Assembly (NCBI RefSeq): GCF_901472535.1
Contig: NZ_LR590470.1
Span: forward strand, 3,596,001-3,660,000
DNA length: 64,000 nt
Source: Sphingobacterium daejeonense
GTDB taxonomy: Bacteria; Bacteroidota; Bacteroidia; Sphingobacteriales; Sphingobacteriaceae
Direction of reading: 5' to 3'
Position numbers and translations under genes: made by a program. The notes beneath the pieces are model-generated. The model searched no databases. It worked only from the letters and a program-made list of their open reading frames with translations, and was not told where the DNA came from. Positions within the stretch are counted from its first letter, which is position 1. Each line of letters opens with the position of its first letter. This document shows, piece after piece, positions 51,831-61,957 of the stretch.

Positions 51831-52528
51831 TTAGGTGTTGTCGCTACAAAAATCTTTAAGGTAAAAAGGCTCAAAATATGCAACATCCTCAAAAACTTCA
51901 TTCTGATATTTTTGAAAAGAAATAGCATCCCTGATAGAACGCCAAAGAATCAAATCCTGAGATTACCTGAACAGAACTGTTGTTTTCAAAGGTCTCCTTG
52001 AACTTATCAGCGCCCGATCCAAAAAGAACCAATTTAAAACCTTGTTCTAAATAAGGGTTGAAACTTTCTTCATCAATAATCAGAGCTTCAGTCTGCTTGA
52101 TTAAGCTGCCATCATTAGAATAGACCGCAGTATAAACCTCTCTCCTTCTAGCATCGATCATTGGCAACAATAAAGTCTTGCTATCTATTTCTAAAGTATT
52201 TTGAGCTAATAACCCTACGACAAGCGCATCTAAGGTGTTATTGGCAATTAATGGAATATCCAGCGCATAACATAGACCTTTAGCAGTAGAAACTCCAATC
52301 CTGAGACCTGTATATGATCCCGGACCCATACTTACTGCAACTGCAGCCAAATGATTGAATTGCAATCCTGCCTTCTCTAGCAACTCCTGGATGAATTACG
52401 GTCAATTTTGTTGCATGAAGATTGGGCTCTTCACCTACAACTGATAGAACATGTTCACCATGATTGGATAAAGAAACAGAACACAGGTTGGTAGCTGTTT
52501 CAATGGCAAGGATATAAGAATTTGACAT
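51831..52528 (-). CDS. tsaB: tRNA t6A synthesis protein TsaB (two frameshifts)
   Basis: Kinase-fold partner of TsaD in making the t6A base next to tRNA anticodons; essential in most bacteria. It shows ILAIETAT, VSMGPGSYTGLRIG and the C-terminal FEDVAYFEPFYLKDF. Extra bases in TT at 52396-52397 and AA at 51938-51939 break it into three frames. The last one, ending at 51831, is the true C-terminus and is easily missed. Repaired length is 231 residues. The start MSNSYILAIE at 52528 comes 10 bases after yidD. Confidence 0.92.
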
Positions 52529-52538
52529 CATTTTATTT

Positions 52539-52793
52539 CTAAGGTACTGGATCATGCCCATGCCCGCCCCATGGATTGCAGCGAACAATACGTTTTATGG
52601 TTAACCAACCTCCTTTAAAAGGTCCATATTTTAGGATCGCCTCCTTCCCATATTGTGAACAAGTTGGGGAATAGCGGCAACTAGCGCCCAATAAAGGTGA
52701 CAGGAATATTTGATAACCCCGAATAATCACAATAAAAAGCCATTTCAATGGCTGCTTAATTCCCTTCTCCCAGATTAGATTTAGATATCTCAT
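52539..52793 (-). CDS. yidD: Membrane protein insertion efficiency factor YidD
   Basis: An 84-residue membrane-associated protein that assists YidC. The family signature is complete: [18 protein letters not shown] and [17 protein letters not shown]. The start lies 38 bases inside rnpA in another frame, the usual arrangement for the rpmH-rnpA-yidD cluster. Confidence 0.95.
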   Translation of the reverse strand: MRYLNLIWEKGIKQPLKWLFIVIIRGYQIFLSPLLGASCRYSPTCSQYGKEAILKYGPFKGGWLTIKRIVRCNPWGGHGHDPVP

Positions 52794-53169
52794 TTTTTAG
52801 TTTTCCTATCAATTGTTGGAGCTTGGACTGCAATGTTTCCAAAGGAAGCTTTTCGTTGCTCACATATTGAATAGCTAACAACAAATTTAAAGAATGATCC
52901 TTTAAAAAGGAATAGAGCTGATGTTTTTCAAGCCTATAGCTTTCACGCATCAATCTCTTGAGATAGTTTCGATCTACAGCCCTTTTAAAGCGCTTCTTTG
53001 GAACAGATGTAATTACTTGTACAGGGAATTCCTGATTTGGATTGTCGGGTTTTACGAGAAAAACAACCCGAAAAGGATATACAACAAAAGAAGAACCATT
53101 ATGGAAAAGGTCATCAATCAACCTTTTGCTACATAATCGTTCTTCTTTTGTAAATGTATATTTTTTCAT
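52756..53169 (-). CDS. rnpA: Ribonuclease P protein component
   Basis: Basic protein subunit of the ribozyme that matures tRNA 5' ends; 137 residues. It contains the RNR motif as [19 protein letters not shown] and an N-terminal [12 protein letters not shown] start at 53169 ([10 protein letters not shown]); the open frame extends to 53310 but that part lies over rpmH in another frame. It overlaps yidD by 38 bases. Confidence 0.95.
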   Translation of the reverse strand: MKKYTFTKEERLCSKRLIDDLFHNGSSFVVYPFRVVFLVKPDNPNQEFPVQVITSVPKKRFKRAVDRNYLKRLMRESYRLEKHQLYSFLKDHSLNLLLAIQYVSNEKLPLETLQSKLQQLIGKLKNEISKSNLGEGN

Positions 53170-53227
53170 CTCGATGACCATAAAGCCGGCTAAAAGCTCG
53201 GTCCCTACATCACCGGCGAGAGTAATA

Positions 53228-53386
53228 TTAACCTTTGTGGCGGCTTTCGTCAGAAACTGAAAGGCGTTTTCTTCCTTTTGCTCTACGAGAAGCAAGTACT
53301 CTTCTACCATTTGCAGAGCTCATACGCTCTCTGAATCCGTGTTTATTTCTTCTTTTTCTTTGCGAAGGTTGAAATGTTCTTTTCAT
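53228..53386 (-). CDS. rpmH: 50S ribosomal protein L34
   Basis: A 52-residue, highly basic ribosomal protein with the standard opening [19 protein letters not shown] and end GRKRLSVS. It is short and was found by reading the sequence upstream of rnpA. The tail DESRHKG is slightly longer than in E. coli. It leads the rpmH-rnpA-yidD-tsaB cluster, 58 bases before rnpA. Confidence 0.96.
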   Translation of the reverse strand: MKRTFQPSQRKRRNKHGFRERMSSANGRRVLASRRAKGRKRLSVSDESRHKG

Positions 53387-53443
53387 GACGCTTTTATGCT
53401 TTTTTAAATACTTTTTATCAAATTATCCCTCAAAAGAGGAATG

Positions 53444-53474
53444 CAAAAATAAAGTTTATTTCACAAATAAGCAA
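53444..53474 (-). promoter_or_regulatory. Promoter of the rpmH cluster
   Basis: On the minus strand TTG (53472-53474), a 20-base spacer and TATTTTTG (53444-53451) lie about 58 bases before the rpmH start. Confidence 0.65.
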
Positions 53475-53490
53475 TACCCAAAATCTAATA

Positions 53491-53537
53491 AATAAAAAAA
53501 AGCAGATTATTTCAGCGAATAACTGTCATAATCTGCT
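53491..53537 (-). terminator. Terminator of mscL
   Basis: A 10-bp perfect stem (53501-53510 with 53528-53537) with a 17-base loop is followed on the minus strand by a run of T. Confidence 0.8.
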
Positions 53538-53557
53538 ATAATGCTCAAAAATTAAGC

Positions 53558-53965
53558 TTATTTATTTTTTAAAATATCGCGAATCTCAGTAAGCAATGCC
53601 TCTTCCTTAGTAGGAGCAGGAGCTGCTTCTGGCTCTGCTGGCTCCTCCCTTTTCAAGGAGTTGATACCTTTGATCACCAAGAATATACAGAATGCAATGA
53701 TTAAGAACTGGATCAATACATTGATAAAGTTACCATAGGTAATAGCAACTTCTGTAACGCCAGCAGCCTCATTGGCCTCCTTGATTACATACTTCATGCT
53801 CGAAAAATCAACACCACCAGTAATAAAGCCAATTGGAGGCATGATAATATCGTCTACCAATGAAGTAACAATTTTACCAAATGCACCTCCGATTACCACA
53901 CCGACAGCCAAATCAATCACGCTGCCACGCATAGCGAATTCTTTAAATTCTTTTAAAAATCCCAT
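53558..53965 (-). CDS. mscL: Large-conductance mechanosensitive channel
   Basis: Inner-membrane emergency valve opened by membrane tension, 135 residues. The amphipathic N-terminus [14 protein letters not shown], the first helix [16 protein letters not shown], a short periplasmic loop, the second helix (about 85-105) and a charged C-terminal helix ending DILKNK are all present. It is a single gene with a terminator. Confidence 0.96.
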   Translation of the reverse strand: MGFLKEFKEFAMRGSVIDLAVGVVIGGAFGKIVTSLVDDIIMPPIGFITGGVDFSSMKYVIKEANEAAGVTEVAITYGNFINVLIQFLIIAFCIFLVIKGINSLKREEPAEPEAAPAPTKEEALLTEIRDILKNK

Positions 53966-54271
53966 AAGTTTAATAGTCTAAAAAGTGAATATAATGTAAT
54001 TAAATAGTTTCGTAAATGTTTAGTAAGTATTACTACCCTACAAAAAAAGCTGTTTTACTTTCAGAAACTGAAATTTTATTCAAAATAAATGAGTATTTTT
54101 AGCATGTCTGTAGATTAATTCAGTAAAATAATTTTAAAATTAAGTGAAAACGTATAAAATTATTATATTTGAGGAAACAAATTAACTACTAAAAACAATT
54201 TTTCAACCTTTTAAATCCTCCGGTTGAAATCATTCAAAAAGTGAATCTAGGAAATTTGTGTAATAATCTTT
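53966..54271. other. Intergenic region between divergent mscL and response regulator
   Basis: 306 A/T-rich bases. A TAnnTTTG element at 54164-54171 serves the response regulator, leaving a leader of about 95 bases. I see no other structure and no clear mscL promoter. Confidence 0.5.
54164..54171 (+). promoter_or_regulatory. Putative -7 element of response regulator gene
   Basis: TATATTTG matches TAnnTTTG exactly. No good TTG is seen 17-20 bases upstream. Confidence 0.45.
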
Positions 54272-54917
54272 ATGAAAAAAATATTAATAGCCGACGACCA
54301 TATCATAGTACGCCTGGGTGTTTCAACTGCAATCAAAGAGACCATTAAAGCAGTTGAAATTGTTCATGCTCAAACATATGATGAGGTATTTGCACAATTA
54401 AAAGCAACAAATTTCGACCTCCTGCTACTGGACATCAATATGCCAGGCGGAAACAATATCAAAGTTATTAGAGAGTTGTTGGACATACAACCGGACTTGA
54501 AAATCCTAGTCTTCTCTTCTTATGACGAGACACTCTACGCTCTTAGATATATTGAAGCTGGAGCTGCTGGATATGTCAATAAAACAACCAGCATGACCGA
54601 ATTCACTAACGCCATCAACAGCATTTTTCGAACGTGGCCGCTATATGTCAGAAGCAATTAAGGATCTATATGTTCAAAAACTGACAACCAGCAAATCTAA
54701 AGTAGATAGCTTAAACCCGCTTTATAAATTGTCTAACCGTGAGATGGATGTCGCAAGGCACTTGATTGAAGGTCTAGGAATTATTGAAGTGTCAAACAGG
54801 CTTAATTTGAGCTCATCAACGGTCAGCACTTATAAAAGTAGAATTTTTGAAAAACTGGGAGTACACAACATCCCAGATTTAATATCACTGTTCAAAATGA
54901 ACGCAGATAAGGAATAA
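54272..54917 (+). CDS. NarL/LuxR-type response regulator (frameshifted)
   Basis: Two-domain regulator, 214 residues when repaired. The receiver domain (1-120) has ILIADDH, the phospho-acceptor Asp in LLLLDINMPG and a Lys in YVNKTTS. The output domain (about 145-210) is a LuxR helix-turn-helix, LSNREMDVARHLIEGLGIIEVSNRLN followed by SSSTVSTYKSRIFEKLGV, where I leave a short break. An extra base near 54634-54636 splits the gene in the linker. No kinase is adjacent. Confidence 0.9.
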
Positions 54918-54950
54918 CCAAACGGTTATTCCTTATTTTTTTAACTTACC

Positions 54951-56091
54951 TTATCTAAGCTGATCCATTGTCATTACTGGAATATCTTCCCTATTGACTG
55001 TTTTCAGTTCTTTCTGATCCGTATATTTATATCCATTTTCCCCCAATTTCCACAACAGTGGCGACAAGAAGTTGATACAAGCTTGTGCTCCTTGATTAAT
55101 CGCTGCCATGTTTTGGGTATCTTTCGAATTCTTGGCCTCATTCTCAATTTCAAAAGGACCGCTAAAACCTCGGTCGTGCAGCACCTCCACAAAAACTGTT
55201 CCAATCCATATCATCTGTTCCACCAAAAACCGGGTAACATTGCCGTGTAGTGATGCCTGTCCCAATCGCTTTGAGGAATACTGACTCCCGCAAGCTTTGC
55301 CAATTCTTCATTCACATGCTGCATAGGGTACATTCCACCCCATTCTATCCTACCTTTGCTGCTCAGCATCCTTGTGGTCTTTACATGCACTCGTTTCAAC
55401 CTCGAGATATCCATCTCTTCGATAACCTCAACAGGATCCGTATTTTGCCAAATGTCATGTGAAGGATCATAAATTTCCCCATGTGCTTTACTTGGAACTA
55501 AGGCATACATGAGTTTCCTAGCAGCCAATACACCTGGAAGGTTATTAAAAGTACTTGTAAACCTGGATGAACGCCACCCTTCCATCGGACAGTTTTCATA
55601 AACAATCGTTACCCCAAGACTCTCAGCATAATCTACAATCGGACCGAATACTTTTTTTATATTCATCTAGGTTCTTTTTGGAAACCATCAATTTGGTTTC
55701 CAAGTTCGTGATTGTAACCTACGAAAGTCCCAACCATCGCATTGTTTTCATCGCCACCCAGCAAATAAGCTATTCTTATCAGTTTTAAGAGATGATTCTG
55801 GTTCTTAAGCCTCTCAGACTCTTCACCACCAATCATGTTCTCAAACGCCCCCAAAGACAGTCTCAAGCCTTTAGAATTGAAAGCTTCTAATGTTTTCTTG
55901 GCGTCATCTGGAGTAAATCCATCATAATCTAAATGCGTAGCAGTATGATCTTCCCGAGACCCGTCCTTCCTGAACACACATAAATCTATTCCTTGGGCAC
56001 CTAATCTTGCTGCAGTTTCTAATAATTCAGATTGATTGAGTTTATCATAAGCTGAACTCATCAGCCATATGGGGTTTTGAATTTGCTTCAT
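54951..56091 (-). CDS. Sugar phosphate isomerase/epimerase family protein (four frameshifts)
   Basis: TIM-barrel protein of the xylose-isomerase-like (AP endonuclease 2) family, about 378 residues after repair. Segments typical of the fold include VTIVYENCPMEGW, the metal-site region HGEIYDPSHDIWQ and VHVKTTR. The repaired frame reads LPGFGGTDDMDWNSFVEVL and FEIENEAK. Extra bases occur at 55674, in seven T at 55652-55658, and in AAAAA at 55225-55229 and 55191-55195. There is no signal peptide. The substrate is unknown; inositol- or sugar-acid metabolism is possible. Confidence 0.85.
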
Positions 56092-56124
56092 TTATAATTT
56101 AGTTCTTTTGTTCAAATATACTCA

Positions 56125-56148
56125 TAAAAAAAGCCCAGAACTGGGCTT
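56125..56148 (-). terminator. Terminator of mini-histone gene
   Basis: An 8-bp GC-rich stem (56131-56138 with 56141-56148) and a T-run on the minus strand. Confidence 0.8.
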
Positions 56149-56173
56149 AGATTGTAACAGAATCTTAAGAACT

Positions 56174-56359
56174 TTATTTCTTGTTCTTCAGATCCTGGAT
56201 TCCTAGGCGCAAATCTTGGGCTAAAGTTTTAATATCCTGAAGACCTTTTCGAACACGGGTACCAGCTGCGCTGTTTCCCTTTGCAAAAAATTTGTCTGCA
56301 TCTCCTTCTAATCCGTCGACTAGAGACTTTAGCTCTTTAAATTTATCAATACTTGCCAT
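56174..56359 (-). CDS. Histone H1-like (Hc1-type) small protein
   Basis: A 61-residue helical protein similar to the short Hc1-like proteins widespread in Bacteroidota. The core AKGNSAAGTRVRKGLQDIKTL, which I see at about residues 26-46, is typical. It lacks the lysine-rich tail of chlamydial Hc1 and has near-balanced charge. It probably associates with the nucleoid, but that role is inferred from family naming. It has its own terminator and is next to the ftsZ cluster. Confidence 0.8.
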   Translation of the reverse strand: MASIDKFKELKSLVDGLEGDADKFFAKGNSAAGTRVRKGLQDIKTLAQDLRLGIQDLKNKK

Positions 56360-56440
56360 AATCTTAAGTTTAGTTTATAATGTTTTTTAGTAACTCACTT
56401 AAAATTAACATCTTTTTTCCATAAACAAAACCTAAACACA

Positions 56441-56475
56441 AAAAAAGGTGACCTTTGCAAGCCACCCTTTATTTA
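56441..56475 (-). terminator. Probable terminator of ftsZ
   Basis: An imperfect stem (GGGTGG-like arm pairing with CACC-like arm) precedes a run of T on the minus strand just after ftsZ. It is weaker than the others in the window. Confidence 0.55.
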
Positions 56476-56490
56476 TTAAATAGGATAAGA

Positions 56491-58215
56491 TTAATCTACA
56501 TTGTCATGTAAGAATGAATTATTTGGTCTGATTTCAGTCTCACCATCATCAAATGACAAAGTGAAACGTGATACCTGAGACTCTGAAGAATGAGGAACAT
56601 CATCTAATGTTTTTTGCTTTCTTTTATAAGCTGGCTCATTCTCAAGCTCTTGAAGACCATTCGAAGATTTCAACTTCATGCTCAATTCTTTCAAACGCAA
56701 GATACGCTCTTTCGTTTTCAACAACTGATCTTCAAAGTTTGTTTCTTCTTTTTTCGCTTCTTCCAATTCAATTTCAGCTTTTTGCGGCTGCGCCTCCATG
56801 ATTGGTTCAGGTGCAGGTGCTGGAACTGGCTCTTCTACAGGCTCCTCAGATTTGTAAGTGTCAAATACCGTAGGTAATTTGAATTCAAACATCGAAGGTG
56901 ATGTTTTCAACTCAAAACCGTGTGGATTCGGATCTTCTTCAATCTCTTCAACATCTGAATTATCTTCTAATTCCAATGTATGACGGATCATCTGAGAATC
57001 GTTCTTTTCAACAGCATTTGCATTTACTTGTTGAGTAGCTGCAGCAGCTTTGTTAGAGAACAAGTCTGTTTGTGGAGCTTGATTTGATGGAGTTTCCGTT
57101 GGAGTGCTAGGTTTCACGAATGAACTAGCCTCTGTATTGGTTCTGTCCACAAATTGATTTGTTGCTACGGGTTTTACGAATGCAGAAGTTGGAACTTCTG
57201 GTGTCAAGGGAATGGCAATTTTCTCCATTTCCTTCTCTTTAACACGTTCCTCTGCAGTTTGGAAACCAGTCGCTATAATAGTTACCGAAAGTTCATCTTC
57301 AAAGTTCTCATCAATACAGTTACCCCAGATCAAGTCAGCCGATAGACCAGCTTTCTCTTGGATGTAATCCGTAACGATTGCAACCTCATCCATTGTTACT
57401 TCACGTGTTCCTGAAGTTATGTTCAATAAGATGTAACGAGCACCCTCGATTTCATTGTCTTTTAATAATGGAGAAGCCAACGCGCCAGTTACAGCATCTA
57501 ATGCACGTTGTTCACCTGTTGCCACAGCATTACCCATGATTGCAACACCAGAATCGTTCATCACAGTACGAACGTCCTTGAAATCCACGTTTACATAACC
57601 TGGGATGGTAATGATTTCAGCGATACCTTTGGCCGCAGTGGTCAAGATATCATCCGCTTTCGCAAATGCCGCCGTCATCGTCAAGTTCCCAAAGATCTCG
57701 CGTAAACGATCGTTAGAAATAACTAAATAAGAATCTACATACTTACGCAATTCCGAAAGTCCGTCTTCAGCTTGCATACGACGTCTCTTACCCTCGAAAG
57801 TAAATGGAGTAGTAACGATCGCTACTGTCAGAATGCCCAACTCCTTTGCCGCTTTCGCAAGCACAGGACTAGCACCAGTACCAGTACCACCACCCATTCC
57901 AGCTGTGATAAACAACATCTTCGTATTGGTACCCAACATACGTTTGATATCCTCAATACTCTCGATAGCTGAATTTTCACCAACATCAGGGTCGGCACCT
58001 GCACCCATACCTTCAGTAAGACTCGCTCCTAATTGTACCTTGTTTGGAATAGGACTCAACTCCAAAGCCTGCGCATCAGTATTGCAAACAATGAAATCAA
58101 CTCCACTTATTCCCTGCTTATACATGTGATTAACAGCGTTGCCACCGCCACCACCAACACCGATTACCTTAATAATCGATGAGTTCTCCTTTAACATTTC
58201 AAATTGTATCGACAT
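56491..58215 (-). CDS. ftsZ: Cell division protein FtsZ
   Basis: Tubulin-like GTPase that forms the division ring; 574 residues, intact. The GTP-binding signature GGGTGTG is at residues 108-114, with the T7 loop further on. After the core (about residue 325) comes a long variable linker rich in Pro, Glu and Thr, and a conserved Bacteroidota-type tail IRPNNSFLHDNVD, which probably binds FtsA. Total length is about 190 residues more than E. coli FtsZ, owing to the linker. It ends the division cluster. Confidence 0.97.
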   Translation of the reverse strand: MSIQFEMLKENSSIIKVIGVGGGGGNAVNHMYKQGISGVDFIVCNTDAQALELSPIPNKVQLGASLTEGMGAGADPDVGENSAIESIEDIKRMLGTNTKMLFITAGMGGGTGTGASPVLAKAAKELGILTVAIVTTPFTFEGKRRRMQAEDGLSELRKYVDSYLVISNDRLREIFGNLTMTAAFAKADDILTTAAKGIAEIITIPGYVNVDFKDVRTVMNDSGVAIMGNAVATGEQRALDAVTGALASPLLKDNEIEGARYILLNITSGTREVTMDEVAIVTDYIQEKAGLSADLIWGNCIDENFEDELSVTIIATGFQTAEERVKEKEMEKIAIPLTPEVPTSAFVKPVATNQFVDRTNTEASSFVKPSTPTETPSNQAPQTDLFSNKAAAATQQVNANAVEKNDSQMIRHTLELEDNSDVEEIEEDPNPHGFELKTSPSMFEFKLPTVFDTYKSEEPVEEPVPAPAPEPIMEAQPQKAEIELEEAKKEETNFEDQLLKTKERILRLKELSMKLKSSNGLQELENEPAYKRKQKTLDDVPHSSESQVSRFTLSFDDGETEIRPNNSFLHDNVD

Positions 58216-58358
58216 ATATTTTATCCTATTTAATTCTTCATCAATCTATTACGTTAACACAACGTAAGTCGACAATCCTAATGTAATATTACCAAAATCT
58301 TAACAAGAGTTTTCCACATTTGTTAAATTGTGGAAAAAAACATAGCGATGTTTGATAA

Positions 58359-59742
58359 TTATTTCTTACCAATGAAAGTGTCATCGTCTATATCCGCCCC
58401 ATCTTTGATCCAATCGCCTAAAAAAACGAGTCAACCAACCCTCCTTTTTGCTTTGACCTTCCGCTATCTCTTTAACGCCTTCTTTGTGCTTTTCTTTTGT
58501 AGGAGCTGCCTTTTTGATGAATTTTTCTTCGTTCCTCTTCTCCTCTTCCTCAATCGACTGAATACCCTTAATCAATAAACCAATACCCGTCGCATACAAT
58601 GGGCTCTTCAGCTCATCGAATGCTTGCTTGTTCAACATATCTGTCTTAGCAAGGTATTCGTTCGGATATCCAATACGACAATCGATTCCTGTGATATACT
58701 CAACTAATTGAACCAAATGTTTCAATTGTGCTCCACCACCGGTGATCACGATTCCCGCAATTAATTTATCTTCATATCCTGAGGCCTTGATTTCGTAGAA
58801 TACGTGCTCAATGATCTCCTCCATTCTAGCCTGAATAATAAATGCTAGATTCTTTACAGAAATCTCCTTCGCCTCTCTACCTCTGATTCCTGGAACACAG
58901 ATCACTTCGTTTTCTTTGTTCTCATCAGCAAGTGCAGAACCATATCTTACTTTCAATTGCTCAGCTTGATTGCGCAATACTGCACAACCTTGACGAATGT
59001 CTTCTGTAACGATGTTACCTCCCAATGGAATTACTGCCGTATGGCGAATAATGCCCTCATGGAAAATAGCAACATCTGTCGTACCACCACCGATATCTAC
59101 CAAAACAACTCCCGCAGTTTTTTCCTCTTCATCCAACACAGCCTCGGATGATGCTAGAGGTTCAAGAATCAATTCTGAAACTTCAAGATCTGAGTTGTCA
59201 ACACATCTCTTGATGTTCTTGATATCAGTAACTCGGCCTGAGATAATATGAAAGTTTGCTTCCACACGTCTTCCTGCCATACCGATAGGTTCTTTGATAC
59301 CTGGTTCGTTGTCAATCGTAAATTCTTGTGGCAATACATGAATGATCTCCTCTCCCGGAGGAAGTACCAATTTGTACATGTCTGAAATCAAACGCTCAAT
59401 GTCTAAACGGCCGATCTCATCATCGTCATTCTTCGTTAAAATACCACGGTGCTGGATACTCTTGATGTGCTGACCTGCAATACCAACATTGACTACCTTG
59501 ATGTCAACATTCGATTGCCCTTCAGCCACAGCAACAGCTTCGCGGATGCTCGTTACCGTCTTCTGGATGTTCGCAACAACCCCACGGTTTACGCCGGCAG
59601 ACTCCGCCTTCCCTACACCTAATAACTCAACCTTGTTCGATCCACTACGACGACCCACTGTGACGCAGATCTTTGTAGTCCCGATGTCCAATCCCACAAT
59701 GATTGGATTCTCTTTTTCATTTTCTACAATTCTAGGTTTCAT
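58359..59742 (-). CDS. ftsA: Cell division protein FtsA (frameshifted near C-terminus)
   Basis: Actin-like ATPase that ties FtsZ to the membrane. Phosphate loops GLDIGTTKICV and DIGGGTTDVAIF, the SHS2/1C insert and GGGAQLKHL are visible. An extra base in the run of seven A at 58420-58426 replaces the true C-terminus. The repaired frame ends WIKDGADIDDDTFIGKK at 58359, giving 460 residues, and restores the amphipathic GWLTRFLGDWIKD segment that should bind the membrane. It lies between ftsQ and ftsZ. Confidence 0.95.
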
Positions 59743-59775
59743 ATGCTGTGTTTGATGCTGTATGTAATTAATTTC

Positions 59776-60606
59776 TTATATTTTCTTATTTATTTTCATT
59801 TGAAGGCTATCGATAAACCAATCGCCCTTCCGCTCGCAGACTATCTGTCCGCTGTACTTCACATTTACCTTACTGTAAGCATCAGAACCTACCTTCGGTA
59901 AAATATGAGTGTAAAATTTCTTCAATCGATCCAATTTATAGCTCAATGAATCCGCATTGCCAATGATCAATTGCTGATTTCCAACCCTTGGAACAATCTC
60001 GATATCCTTGTCGTCATTCACATATAATTGAACAATCTGATTGCTCCACAATTCATCAGACTTGGTATCTTCAACGATTTTTACCAAATCTTTCACTAAG
60101 TCGCTGGTCACTGGCTCCAAAGATTTTTTATATCCCTCGCGGATATTTCCATTCGCAACCATCACATGTGGTACATATTTCAATGTCACCGGAATTTTGT
60201 TGCCTTTTGAATCAACATAATACTCTTGCCCAACCTGGTTAATGATTCTTACTACCACTTCCCTTTGTTGAACTGCAACCTGCATCGTGCCATCCATATC
60301 CATATGCACATCTGCTGAAGATACATATGGAGATTTCATCAATTCGGTTTCTATCTTTTGCAATGGCAGCGCATTTAGTTCCTTGCCAACCACCTTTCCA
60401 AACTTTTCTTTGATCATGGAGGAGATATCATTTTGATCAATGAAGGTCTCCTTTCCCTCAACCATTACTTTCAAATCAGTACATACTTGAACTTGGTCCT
60501 TCTTGTTTACCAAACTCATCAACATACCAACCCCAACTAATCCAATCAGACCTAAGAAAAAATAGCCTACTTGACGCCATTGAATATTTCTTATTCTATT
60601 TAACAT
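59776..60606 (-). CDS. ftsQ: Cell division protein FtsQ
   Basis: Bitopic division protein, 276 residues. A short cytoplasmic tail, one membrane helix (about 13-33), then the POTRA-like domain (about 40-110) and the FtsQ beta domain. Recognition rests on position between murC and ftsA and on KSPYVSSADVHMDMDG, which resembles the family's P.V..A.V...P.G pattern. It overlaps murC by 11 bases. Confidence 0.92.
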   Translation of the reverse strand: MLNRIRNIQWRQVGYFFLGLIGLVGVGMLMSLVNKKDQVQVCTDLKVMVEGKETFIDQNDISSMIKEKFGKVVGKELNALPLQKIETELMKSPYVSSADVHMDMDGTMQVAVQQREVVVRIINQVGQEYYVDSKGNKIPVTLKYVPHVMVANGNIREGYKKSLEPVTSDLVKDLVKIVEDTKSDELWSNQIVQLYVNDDKDIEIVPRVGNQQLIIGNADSLSYKLDRLKKFYTHILPKVGSDAYSKVNVKYSGQIVCERKGDWFIDSLQMKINKKI

Positions 60607-61954
60607 GGTTTAATTCTTCTTTTAATGGTTTCACCAATTTATCAATATCCCCTGCTCCAACCGTTACAAGCAGTTCAGGGTTTTCTGTCTTAACGATTTC
60701 AAGAACCTCTTCCGGATTTACCAATCGCTTGTTTTCAAGATTAATTTTTTCCAATAACCAAGATGAATCAACCCCTTCAATCGGCAACTCCCTCGCTGGG
60801 TATATTTCCATTAACAACAACTCATCCGCCAAGCCCAATACTTCAGCAAATCCGTCTACGAAATCACGGGTCCTGCTAAAAAGGTGTGGCTGAAATATCA
60901 CTGTCAATTTCTTCTCCGGATATAATTTGCGCATCGATGTCAGAAATGCTCTCAACTCTTCAGGATGATGAGCATAATCATCGATATATACATTATTATC
61001 TGTTTTTACAATGTATTCGAAACGACGTTTTACACCTTGGAAAGCAGATAATGCCTTAACAATTTTATCAGCCTCGATATTCAACAATTTGGCAACCGTA
61101 ATCGCAGCAACTGCATTCTCTACATTGTGCAAACCTGGTATTCCCAAATGAATATCTTTGATGTTTAAATCCGCAGAATGATAATCAAAATAGAACTCGC
61201 CATTTTCAACACGAACATTTTCAGCATAGGCATCGCAAACTTGCTCACGTGCATAACTGATATCTCCACTAAATGGAAGTCCTAACTTCACAATTTTAGT
61301 TCCGCCATCAACAACTCTGTCCAAGAACATCTCAAAGGACAGCACCAATTCCTTAGGATCACCATAGATATCCAAGTGATCAGCATCCGCAGAAGTAACG
61401 ATTGCAATATTTGGATGCAAAGTCAAGAATGAACGATCGTATTCATCGGCTTCTACAACTACTACATCATTGTCCCCAAACAATACATTGTTTTGGTAAT
61501 TCGTACTGATACCACCCAAAAATGCAGAGCAATCATAGCCACTATGTTTCAACACATGTGCAACCATCGTTGAAGTTGTAGTTTTACCATGGGTACCTGC
61601 AACGGCAATCGTGAACCTGCTAGCAGAAATAAATCCCAATACTTGTGAACGCTTGAACAATTCATGACCGTGGTCTACGAAAAATCCTTTTAACGCCAAA
61701 TCCTTTGGAATAGCAGGAGTAAATATGATCAGGGTTTCTTCACTTGCAGTTTTGAATGCTGAAGGCACAGTTTCCACATCATCCGTATAGGTGATTGGCA
61801 TACCTTCTTCTTCCAATGTTCTAGTAAGCTCAGTTGAGGTACGGTCATAACCAGCAACCTCACATCCCAAACGACTAAAATAACGAGCCAACCCGCTCAT
61901 GCCGATTCCGCCAATCCCAAGTAGATAAACTCTTTTTATTTTGTCGATATTCAT
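60596..61954 (-). CDS. murC: UDP-N-acetylmuramate-L-alanine ligase
   Basis: Adds the first amino acid to the peptidoglycan precursor in the cytoplasm; 452 residues. The N-terminal Rossmann loop is LLGIGGIGMSGLA, the ATP loop GTHGKTTT is at 120-127, and DDYAHHPEEL lies in the central domain. It follows murG with 3 bases between the genes. Confidence 0.97.
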   Translation of the reverse strand: MNIDKIKRVYLLGIGGIGMSGLARYFSRLGCEVAGYDRTSTELTRTLEEEGMPITYTDDVETVPSAFKTASEETLIIFTPAIPKDLALKGFFVDHGHELFKRSQVLGFISASRFTIAVAGTHGKTTTSTMVAHVLKHSGYDCSAFLGGISTNYQNNVLFGDNDVVVVEADEYDRSFLTLHPNIAIVTSADADHLDIYGDPKELVLSFEMFLDRVVDGGTKIVKLGLPFSGDISYAREQVCDAYAENVRVENGEFYFDYHSADLNIKDIHLGIPGLHNVENAVAAITVAKLLNIEADKIVKALSAFQGVKRRFEYIVKTDNNVYIDDYAHHPEELRAFLTSMRKLYPEKKLTVIFQPHLFSRTRDFVDGFAEVLGLADELLLMEIYPARELPIEGVDSSWLLEKINLENKRLVNPEEVLEIVKTENPELLVTVGAGDIDKLVKPLKEELNHVK

Positions 61955-61957
61955 ATT

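Noticed and set aside
53170..53310. 47-residue N-terminal extension of rnpA
   Set aside because: This stretch lies over rpmH in a different frame; [10 protein letters not shown] at 53169 matches the family start.
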